5,898 bases of DNA from positions 1 to 5,898 of the forward strand of contig CAJYBL010000098.1 of NCBI GenBank assembly GCA_913064995.1. Reading direction: 5' to 3'. Shown here in pieces: positions 1 to 5,898 of this stretch. Source of the stretch: an uncultured Alphaproteobacteria bacterium. GTDB lineage: Bacteria; Pseudomonadota; Alphaproteobacteria; Puniceispirillales; Puniceispirillaceae. The stretch's first letter is position 1, and each line of letters starts with the position of its first letter. A program made the translations under genes and the position numbers. The notes below the pieces were generated by a model. It ran no database searches, was not told the DNA's origin, and worked only from the letters and a program-made list of their open reading frames with translations.

Positions 1-435
1 CGGCAAGCCGATTTGACCAAGGTCGCGCCGTGTGGCTGGCACCTTATCGGCAAACCATAAAATGACTGCAAATACCAGATTGGCAATGGCAAGGCTGTAA
101 ACCATGTCAAGCCAATGCCAATTGGCATAATTGACGATATAACCGGCGATAATCACCGGAATGGTTGCCAGAACAAGCATGATGCCAAGCCGTGCATGAT
201 CCGGATCATTGCGCCCGAAGCGCAGCATTGCCAAGGCAATGGCAATGATTTCCTCGCGTAAATAAAAGGCAACCGCAACCAAAGTGCCAACATGCGCTGC
301 CACATCAATCACCCGGCCCTGATAGGCGAAATCGATGACAATTGGGATCAGCACCAAATGACCCGATGATGATACGGGCAAAAATTCGGTCAAACCCTGA
401 ATGGCAGCAACAAGAATTAGCAGGCTTAACGGCAT
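1..435 (-). CDS. uppP: Undecaprenyl-diphosphatase UppP (BacA family), N-terminal 145 residues, cut by window edge
   Basis: The reverse strand is open from an ATG at 435 down to base 1 (145 codons, no stop). The product begins MPLSLLILVAAIQGLTEFLP. Residues 13-17 (QGLTE) fit the family's (E/Q)xxxE motif, and PVSSSGH at 20-26 is the hallmark loop that follows it, with Glu17 and His26 as the expected active-site residues. Hydrophobic stretches lie at about 1-12, 44-58, 84-101 and 112-128, as expected for a polytopic inner-membrane protein. The family removes a phosphate from undecaprenyl pyrophosphate to regenerate the lipid carrier for peptidoglycan and other envelope polymers, and high dosage gives bacitracin resistance. 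E. coli UppP has 273 residues, so roughly half is visible. The second signature (PGxSRSG) should lie beyond the left edge. The start is supported by a good Shine-Dalgarno sequence eight bases upstream. The gene is divergent from gltD and has no evident functional link to it. Family identification is firm. Confidence 0.95.
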   Translation of the reverse strand, partial: MPLSLLILVAAIQGLTEFLPVSSSGHLVLIPIVIDFAYQGRVIDVAAHVGTLVAVAFYLREEIIAIALAMLRFGRNDPDHARLGIMLVLATIPVIIAGYIVNYANWHWLDMVYSLAIANLVFAVILWFADKVPATRRDLGQIGLP

Positions 436-443
436 TAGTGAGG

Positions 444-449
444 CTCCTT
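444..449 (-). promoter_or_regulatory. Shine-Dalgarno site for uppP
   Basis: Read on the reverse strand the bases are AAGGAG, with an eight-base spacer to the ATG at 435. This fixes the uppP start at the beginning of the conserved N-terminal segment. No other ATG, GTG or TTG nearby has as good a site. Confidence 0.8.
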
Positions 450-944
450 GCAGCGCAATATCATTAACGGCGCATTATCAAACCGGCCAAATGGGTGGTA
501 GTGATCGCTATTATCATAGGCGCAGAAGGTGATTATTGACCAGCATCAATCTGATTTAACATCATCTGCCTTATTAGTACCAATTCGGCCATAATTACGA
601 TAGGTTATGGCAGATTTACCGGCGTCATCTGAATCACACTTGCAATTATCATCAAAAAAAGGTAACGAATGTTGTCTAATTAACGGTGTGACCGATTAAA
701 GCGTAATATTATTCTCCGATTGCGTTCGGCGGTTGCGCCAAAATTTCTGGGTGATGCCAGCATAGTTGAAAAGATGAAAATCGTTCGTTGCGCCGGGATT
801 GGGTGTTGCGGCGGCGATTGACAGGCTTTTGCAGACCGTAGGCACCAGAAAAGACCGAGACGAAAACCGCTTTGCCGTTTGACCAGGGGGATGCGGGGTT
901 TGAAACAGCAGCATGAGCGATTGTGACGCCACTGCTGAATTGAT

Positions 945-950
945 AGGGAG
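945..950 (+). promoter_or_regulatory. Shine-Dalgarno site for gltD
   Basis: AGGGAG lies eight bases before the ATG at 959. This favours that start over the in-frame ATG at 971 (Met5), which would be too far from the site. Confidence 0.75.
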
Positions 951-958
951 TAGCAGAT

Positions 959-2404
959 ATGTCATCAAAGATGTTGAAGTTCGTTTCGACTGACAAGGCC
1001 ATGCCGGAAAAGCGCAAGGCTGAAAAGCGTATCGCTGATTTTGATGAAATTTATGATGATTTCGATGCTGCCGAGGCGGAAACCCAATCATCGCGCTGTT
1101 CGCAATGCGGCGTGCCGTTCTGTCAGGTGAATTGCCCGCTTCATAACAATATTCCCGATTGGTTGATGCTGACTGCCGAAGGCCGGATGCAGGAAGCCTA
1201 TGAACTGTCATCACAGACCAATAATTTTCCGGAAATCTGTGGCCGTATTTGCCCGCAAGACCGGCTTTGCGAAGGCAGCTGCGTGATCGAGAAAGGATTT
1301 GAGTCGGTCACGATTGGCGCGGTTGAAAAACATATCACCGAAACCGCCTTTGCCGAGGGCTGGGTCAAGCCAGCCGCGCCGCGTGTTGAACGGGCGGAAT
1401 CGATTGGCATCATTGGAGCAGGGCCAGCCGGGTTGGCCGCCGCTGAAATGCTTCGCCATCGTGGTTATCAGGTGCATATTTATGACCGTTATGATCGCAT
1501 CGGCGGCTTGTTGATGTATGGCATTCCCGGGTTCAAGCTGGAGAAATCAATTGTCGAGCGTCGCGGGCAATTGCTGATTGATGGCGGGGTTCACTTCCAT
1601 CTTGGCGTTGATATTGGCGGCGAGACCAGCTTTGCCGATATTCGGGCCAAGCATGATGCAATTCTGGTGGCGACCGGTGTCTATAAGGCACGCGACATTG
1701 CTGCGCCGGGAAGCGGACTTGATGGTATCGTTCCGGCGCTTGAATATCTAACCGTATCAAATCGCAAAAGCCTTGGTGATGATGCTGCGGCATTTGATTC
1801 GGGTGCGCTGAACGCCGAAGGCAAAGATGTTATTGTAATTGGCGGCGGCGACACCGCGATGGATTGTGTTCGCACGGCAATTCGTCAAAAGGCCAAATCG
1901 GTTAGCTGTCTTTACCGCCGCGATCGGGCGAATATGCCGGGGTCACAGCGCGAAGTTCAAAATGCCGAAGAAGAAGGTGTTGTTTTCAAATGGCTGTCTG
2001 CGCCACAGGCGTTTCTTGGTGATGACAAGGTGCGTGCGGTTCAGGCCCAGCGCATTCACCTCGGCCAGCCAGATGCAACCGGCCGCCAAGTGCCAGAAGT
2101 GATTGATGGATCAGCGCATGAATTGCCTGCCGATATGGTGATCAAGGCGCTTGGTTTTGATCCGGAAGATTTGCCGACAATGTTTGGTCAGGATGGGCTC
2201 GAAGTCACCCGCTGGGGAACGCTGAAAATTGATTGGCGGACAATGATGACAAATCTGGACGGCGTGTTTGCGGCTGGCGATATTGTTCGCGGCGCTTCGC
2301 TTGTTGTTTGGGGTGTTCGTGACGGCCGTGACGCGGCCGAGGCGATTGATCAATGGATTATGGCCGCCGCTGATGCGCCGCGGGCCGCTGGTGCCGGTCG
2401 CTAG
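959..2404 (+). CDS. gltD: Glutamate synthase [NADPH] small (beta) subunit, complete
   Basis: The protein has 481 residues, against 472 in E. coli GltD, and ends in TAG. Its N-terminal domain (about 1-140) carries two cysteine clusters, Cys47/50/55/59 and Cys94/98/104/108, in the arrangement that binds the [4Fe-4S] centres at the GltD-GltB interface. ICGRICPQDRLCEGSC (93-108) is the family signature. A FAD-binding Rossmann motif follows at 153-158 (GAGPAG). The NADPH-binding motif GGGDTA is at 295-300, and the second flavin contact is GVFAAGD (435-441), followed by the conserved VVWGVRDGRDAA segment. The subunit oxidises NADPH at FAD and passes electrons through the Fe-S centres to the FMN of GltB. 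The same fold occurs in dihydropyrimidine dehydrogenase and other GltD-like oxidoreductases. The adjacent gltB, 24 bases downstream, makes the GOGAT assignment secure. No missing key residue, frameshift or unusual base use was seen. The order gltD-gltB is the reverse of E. coli. Confidence 0.97.
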   Translation: MSSKMLKFVSTDKAMPEKRKAEKRIADFDEIYDDFDAAEAETQSSRCSQCGVPFCQVNCPLHNNIPDWLMLTAEGRMQEAYELSSQTNNFPEICGRICPQDRLCEGSCVIEKGFESVTIGAVEKHITETAFAEGWVKPAAPRVERAESIGIIGAGPAGLAAAEMLRHRGYQVHIYDRYDRIGGLLMYGIPGFKLEKSIVERRGQLLIDGGVHFHLGVDIGGETSFADIRAKHDAILVATGVYKARDIAAPGSGLDGIVPALEYLTVSNRKSLGDDAAAFDSGALNAEGKDVIVIGGGDTAMDCVRTAIRQKAKSVSCLYRRDRANMPGSQREVQNAEEEGVVFKWLSAPQAFLGDDKVRAVQAQRIHLGQPDATGRQVPEVIDGSAHELPADMVIKALGFDPEDLPTMFGQDGLEVTRWGTLKIDWRTMMTNLDGVFAAGDIVRGASLVVWGVRDGRDAAEAIDQWIMAAADAPRAAGAGR

Positions 2405-2418
2405 ACCGCTGCATATAC

Positions 2419-2422
2419 GGAG
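2419..2422 (+). promoter_or_regulatory. Shine-Dalgarno site for gltB in the gltD-gltB gap
   Basis: GGAG lies six bases before the ATG at 2429, within the 24-base spacer after the gltD stop. The spacer shows no terminator hairpin, so co-transcription with independent ribosome loading is the simplest reading. Confidence 0.7.
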
Positions 2423-2428
2423 CGTAAA

Positions 2429-5400
2429 ATGACAAAGAATTTTGATGAAGCCGCCTATCTTCAGCGCCGCGCTGCGAATGAAGCCAAATTAACCAGAGCT
2501 GGTGTTTATGGCCCGCAAATGGAACATGACGCTTGTGGTGTTGGTTTTGTAGCGACACAAAATGGCAAGCCTAACCGCGCTGTTGTCGAATCAGCCATCG
2601 AAGCATTGCAAGCGATCTGGCATCGCGGTGCAGTCGATGCTGATGGCATGACTGGCGATGGCGCTGGTATCCATATTGAAATTCCACGCGACTTTTTTAT
2701 CGAACATATCGCGCGCACCGGCCATGATGATGATGGCGGCAGGTTGGCGGTTGGCATGGTGTTTTTGCCGCGTACCGATTTGGGCGCGCAGGAACGCTGC
2801 CGCTGTATTGTTGAGCAGGAAATTCTGGCTGTTGGGCACAGCATCTATGGCTGGCGGCAGGTGCCAGTAGATATCAAGGCGCTTGGCACAAAGGCCATTG
2901 CGACACGTCCGGAAATTGAACAGATCATGTTTTCGATGCCGGTTGAAATGGATGCCGCGGAAGCCGAACGCCAGCTCTATCTGGTTCGCCGCCGGATCGA
3001 AAAGGCCGTTATCAAACATATGATCAATGATTTTTATCTTTGTTCACTATCCAGTCGTTCGGTCATTTATAAAGGCATGTTCCTTGCCGAGCAGGTAACG
3101 GCGTTTTTTCCAGATTTGCTTGATCAGCGCTTTGTGTCGTCTTTTGCAATTTATCATCAGCGCTATTCGACCAACACCATGCCAACTTGGAAATTGGCGC
3201 AGCCATTCCGCGTTTTGGCGCATAATGGTGAAATCAACACCATTCGTGGCAATCAAAATTGGATGAGCTGTCACGAAGACCGCATGGAATCGGCTTTGTT
3301 TGGCGACACGATTGGCGATCTAAAGCCGGTTGTTGCTAATGGAAGTTCCGACTCGGCAGCGCTTGACGCGGTTTTTGAATTGTTGGTTCACGGTGGGCGG
3401 CAATTGCCAATGGTGAAAACCATGATGATCCCTGAAGCCATTGACGTAAGCAGCGATCACCCGCGTGCCAAGCTTTATGCCTATTGCAATTCGGTTATGG
3501 AGCCATGGGATGGCCCTGCGGCGATTGCGGCCTTTGCTGGTGATTGGGTTGTTGCTGGTCTTGACCGGAACGGATTGCGCCCGCTTCGTTATGTGGTAAC
3601 GCATGATGGGCTTGTCATTGCTGGTTCGGAAACCGGAATGGTTGTTGTTCCCGATACCAAAATTGCCGAACGTGGGCGGCTTGGACCGGGTCAGATGATC
3701 GGTATCAATCTTGCCGAAGGCCGTCTGTATAAAGATGGTGAGTTGAAAGACGCTTTGACCAAGAAATGCGACTGGAGCAAATGGATTGGCCGCGCCAAGC
3801 AGATGGATTCACTTTTGGTGGACTCAACTGGTAAAGCAAGCCAGCCTCTTACCAAGACTGAAACCCGCCGCCGTCAGATGATGGCTGGCTGGACAATGGA
3901 AGATATGGAACTGGTTCTGCAGCCAATGGCGCAAACCGGCAAAGAAGCCATTGGATCAATGGGTGATGATACGCCGCTTGCCGTTTTGTCAAACCGCTAT
4001 CGCGGCCTGCATCATTTCTTTCGGCAGAATTTCTCGCAAGTAACCAACCCGCCAATTGACTCGCTCCGTGAACGCCATGTGATGACGCTGCGGACACGGC
4101 TTGGCAATCTTGGCAATATTCTGGATGAAGCGCCCGAGCAATGCGATCATCTGGTATTGAATTCACCTGTTTTGACAGTGCCGGAATGGGACGCGCTATG
4201 CCGCTATGTTGGCAAAAAGGCGGCCGAAATTGATTGTAGTTTTGACAATGACGGGTCTGAAACTGCCTTTACCGATGCGCTAGAGCGAATTCAGGCCGAG
4301 GCTGAAGAAGCCGTTCGGTCAGGTTGTGAGCATGTGATGCTGACCGACCGTAATGTGTCGGAAAGCCGAATCCCAATACCAATGATTTTGGCAACAGGCG
4401 CGGTTCACTCGCACCTTGTCAGGCAGCAATTGCGCACATTTACATCGGTCAATGTGGCTAGCGGTGAATGTCTTGACGTCCATCATTTTGCTGTTTTGAT
4501 CGGGGTTGGTGCAACCACGGTAAACGCCTATGTTGCCGAAGCGGCGATTGCCGAGCGGCATGAGCGCGGCCTGCTTGTTGGCATGGAACTTCGCGATGCG
4601 GTTGGTAATTTCGTCAAGGCGGTTGAAGAAGGCTTGCTGAAAATCATGTCGAAAATGGGCATTTCAGTGATTGCCTCATATCGTGGTGGTTATAATTTTG
4701 AGGCGCTTGGCCTGTCACGGTCATTGGTTGCTGATTATTTCCCGCCAATGTCGTCGCGTATTTCGGGTCTTGGCCTGAAAGGCATCGCAACGCGGGTTAT
4801 TGAAATGCATGACAAGGCTTTTGCCAATGATGATTTGCATTTGCCGGTTGGTGGATTTTTCCGCTATCGCAAATCTGGCGAACGCCATGCCTTTGACGGG
4901 CAATTGATCCACGCCATGCAGCATGCTTGCGATACCGGCTCTTTTGAAAGCTGGAAAAAATATTCATCGCTGGTCAATGATCAGGGGCCGATCAATCTTC
5001 GTGATTTGATGGCGTTCAAGGCGGCTGGTGAGGCGGTTGAGATCGAACGTGTCGAATCAATTACCAACATCCGCAAACGGTTAGTCTCACCGGGCATTTC
5101 GCTTGGCGCGCTAAGCCCTGAGGCGCATGAAACCCTGTCGATTGCGATGAATCGTATTGGTGCTAAATCGGATTCGGGCGAGGGCGGCGAAGATCCGGCG
5201 CGTTTCAAACTTCGCGAAAATGGCGATAATCCGTCAAGCGCGATCAAGCAAATTGCATCGGGCCGGTTTGGTGTGACTGCCGAATATTTGAATAATTGTG
5301 AAGAAATCGAAATCAAGGTCGCGCAAGGCGCTAAGCCCGGCGAGGGCGGCCAATTGCCTGGAATCAAGGTTGATAGCCTGATCGCAAGATTACGCCATTC

Positions 5401-5898
5401 AACCCCGGGTGTGACATTGATTTCACCGCCACCTCATCACGATATCTATTCAATCGAGGATTTGGCACAGTTGATCTATGATCTAAAACAGATCAACCCA
5501 GACGCAAAGGTCTGCGTCAAGCTGGTGGCTTCGACCGGTATTGGCACAATTGCCGCTGGTGTTGCCAAGGCCAAGGCGGATTCGATTTTGGTTTCAGGCC
5601 ATGGTGGTGGCACTGGTGCTAGTCCGCAATCATCAATCAAATATGCGGGTTTGCCGTGGGAAATGGGTCTGTCTGAAGTGCATCAGGTGCTGTCGATGAA
5701 TGATCTTCGCAACAAGGTTGTGCTTCGAACCGATGGTGGATTGAAAACAGGCCGCGATGTCGTGATGGCAGCGATGCTTGGCGCTGATGAATATGGCATT
5801 GGCACTTCATCATTGATTGCAATGGGCTGTATCATGGTTCGGCAATGTCATTCCAACACCTGTCCGGTCGGCGTTTGCACGCAGCGAGATGATCTGCG
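2429..5898 (+). CDS. gltB: Glutamate synthase [NADPH] large (alpha) subunit, first 1156 residues, cut by window edge
   Basis: The frame is open from ATG 2429 to the last base, giving 1156 codons plus two bases of the usual roughly 1500-residue protein. Residues 1-35 are a propeptide. The family removes such a leader to expose the catalytic cysteine, here Cys36 in HDACGVGF. The class II glutamine amidotransferase domain (about 36-457) contains HRGAVDADG (65-73), RYSTNT (245-250), HNGEIN (265-270), NGSSDS (304-309) and DRNGLRPLRY (379-388). A central domain (about 458-815) contains NPPIDSLRE (540-548). The FMN/2-oxoglutarate barrel starts at about 820 and shows KSDSGEGGEDP (913-923), KPGEGGQLPG (969-978) and SGHGGGTGASP (1056-1066). 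Cys1134, Cys1140 and Cys1145, spaced C-x5-C-x4-C, are the [3Fe-4S] ligands. The C-terminal beta-helix domain lies outside the window. Glutamine is hydrolysed at Cys36, ammonia is channelled to FMN, and 2-oxoglutarate becomes glutamate with electrons from GltD. The Fe-S segment and pairing with gltD argue for the NADPH bacterial form rather than ferredoxin GOGAT. No frameshift or lost catalytic residue was seen. Confidence 0.97.
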   Translation, partial: MTKNFDEAAYLQRRAANEAKLTRAGVYGPQMEHDACGVGFVATQNGKPNRAVVESAIEALQAIWHRGAVDADGMTGDGAGIHIEIPRDFFIEHIARTGHDDDGGRLAVGMVFLPRTDLGAQERCRCIVEQEILAVGHSIYGWRQVPVDIKALGTKAIATRPEIEQIMFSMPVEMDAAEAERQLYLVRRRIEKAVIKHMINDFYLCSLSSRSVIYKGMFLAEQVTAFFPDLLDQRFVSSFAIYHQRYSTNTMPTWKLAQPFRVLAHNGEINTIRGNQNWMSCHEDRMESALFGDTIGDLKPVVANGSSDSAALDAVFELLVHGGRQLPMVKTMMIPEAIDVSSDHPRAKLYAYCNSVMEPWDGPAAIAAFAGDWVVAGLDRNGLRPLRYVVTHDGLVIAGSETGMVVVPDTKIAERGRLGPGQMIGINLAEGRLYKDGELKDALTKKCDWSKWIGRAKQMDSLLVDSTGKASQPLTKTETRRRQMMAGWTMEDMELVLQPMAQTGKEAIGSMGDDTPLAVLSNRYRGLHHFFRQNFSQVTNPPIDSLRERHVMTLRTRLGNLGNILDEAPEQCDHLVLNSPVLTVPEWDALCRYVGKKAAEIDCSFDNDGSETAFTDALERIQAEAEEAVRSGCEHVMLTDRNVSESRIPIPMILATGAVHSHLVRQQLRTFTSVNVASGECLDVHHFAVLIGVGATTVNAYVAEAAIAERHERGLLVGMELRDAVGNFVKAVEEGLLKIMSKMGISVIASYRGGYNFEALGLSRSLVADYFPPMSSRISGLGLKGIATRVIEMHDKAFANDDLHLPVGGFFRYRKSGERHAFDGQLIHAMQHACDTGSFESWKKYSSLVNDQGPINLRDLMAFKAAGEAVEIERVESITNIRKRLVSPGISLGALSPEAHETLSIAMNRIGAKSDSGEGGEDPARFKLRENGDNPSSAIKQIASGRFGVTAEYLNNCEEIEIKVAQGAKPGEGGQLPGIKVDSLIARLRHSTPGVTLISPPPHHDIYSIEDLAQLIYDLKQINPDAKVCVKLVASTGIGTIAAGVAKAKADSILVSGHGGGTGASPQSSIKYAGLPWEMGLSEVHQVLSMNDLRNKVVLRTDGGLKTGRDVVMAAMLGADEYGIGTSSLIAMGCIMVRQCHSNTCPVGVCTQRDDL

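Larger units (their letters stand above)
436..958. other. Divergent intergenic region between uppP and gltD, no convincing gene
   Basis: This 523-base gap must hold the promoters of both flanking units. By direct count 541-720 is about 37% GC and 721-960 about 53% GC. No tRNA, rRNA or repeat array was recognised. Candidate -10 boxes are weak. A reverse-strand TATGAT (513-518), about 78 bases before uppP, has no good -35. A forward TATTAT (707-712), five of six to consensus, also lacks a clear -35. A forward TTGACC (536-541) has only TAACAT (557-562) at a short 15-base spacing. I saw no convincing sigma-54 (TGGCAC-N5-TTGC) element, although gltBD can be nitrogen-regulated in other bacteria. 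Reverse-strand frames across 696-1214 and 709-1017 stay open but run antisense into gltD and resemble no known family. A short hairpin (906-937) lies just before the gltD ribosome-binding site. Confidence 0.6.

Noticed and set aside
669..683. Four-codon mini-ORF (MLSN) after an A-rich AAAAAAAGG tract
   Set aside because: The spacing looks like a ribosome-binding site, but four codons can arise by chance and nothing suggests a regulatory role.
864..880. Terminator-like hairpin (AAACCGC-TTT-GCCGTTT, one mismatch)
   Set aside because: The stem is weak with an internal C-C mismatch, there is no real T-tract, and no gene ends nearby on either strand.
913..993. 26-codon frame (starting MSDCDATAEL) overlapping the gltD start
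   Set aside because: It has no Shine-Dalgarno sequence and lies in a different frame from gltD. The well-supported gltD start at 959 explains the region.
709..1017. 102-codon reverse-strand frame in the uppP-gltD gap
   Set aside because: It starts inside gltD, shows no known motif, and overlaps another equally unsupported reverse frame. It remains a weak possibility only for the part outside gltD.
696..1214. 172-codon reverse-strand open frame overlapping the start of gltD
   Set aside because: About half lies antisense to a conserved Fe-S domain of gltD, it has no recognisable family, and its composition (many Arg, Ser, Asn, Pro) is typical of an antisense shadow.
2405..2428. Possible terminator or promoter between gltD and gltB
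   Set aside because: The gap is 24 bases with only a ribosome-binding site and no hairpin.
3849..4166. 105-codon reverse-strand frame within gltB
   Set aside because: It is entirely antisense to the conserved central domain of GltB, including NPPIDSLRE, so it is a shadow.

Overview
The window is ordinary chromosomal housekeeping DNA, most likely from an alphaproteobacterium. The large glutamate synthase subunit has the signatures I associate with the Azospirillum-type bacterial enzyme (for example the Fe-S segment around residues 1134-1150 and the GLPWEMGLSEVHQV stretch). Codon choice is mixed and not extremely GC-rich, which would suit a mid-GC marine lineage such as SAR116. That placement is a guess from texture, not a database result.

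Layout: a divergent pair of transcription units flanks a 523-base non-coding gap. On the left, reading leftward and cut by the window edge, is the N-terminal half of undecaprenyl-diphosphatase (uppP/bacA), a membrane enzyme that recycles the lipid carrier for cell-wall synthesis. On the right, reading rightward, are gltD (complete) and gltB (first 1156 codons, cut by the right edge), separated by 24 bases and each with its own Shine-Dalgarno sequence. They encode the small and large subunits of NADPH-dependent glutamate synthase (GOGAT). GltB releases ammonia from glutamine and adds it to 2-oxoglutarate at its FMN site. GltD oxidises NADPH and passes electrons through Fe-S clusters to GltB. 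With glutamine synthetase (not in this window) they form the main ammonia-assimilation route. The gene order is gltD then gltB, the reverse of E. coli gltBD. The gltB frame is open from its ATG to the last base, with no frameshift found when translated by hand.

The least explained part is the gap. Its middle (541-720) is about 37% GC by direct count, as expected for promoters. The 240 bases ahead of gltD (721-960) are about 53% GC, look more like coding or leader sequence, and contain a small hairpin just upstream of the gltD ribosome-binding site. I found no tRNA, CRISPR array, transposase, long repeat or phage gene, and no convincing new system.
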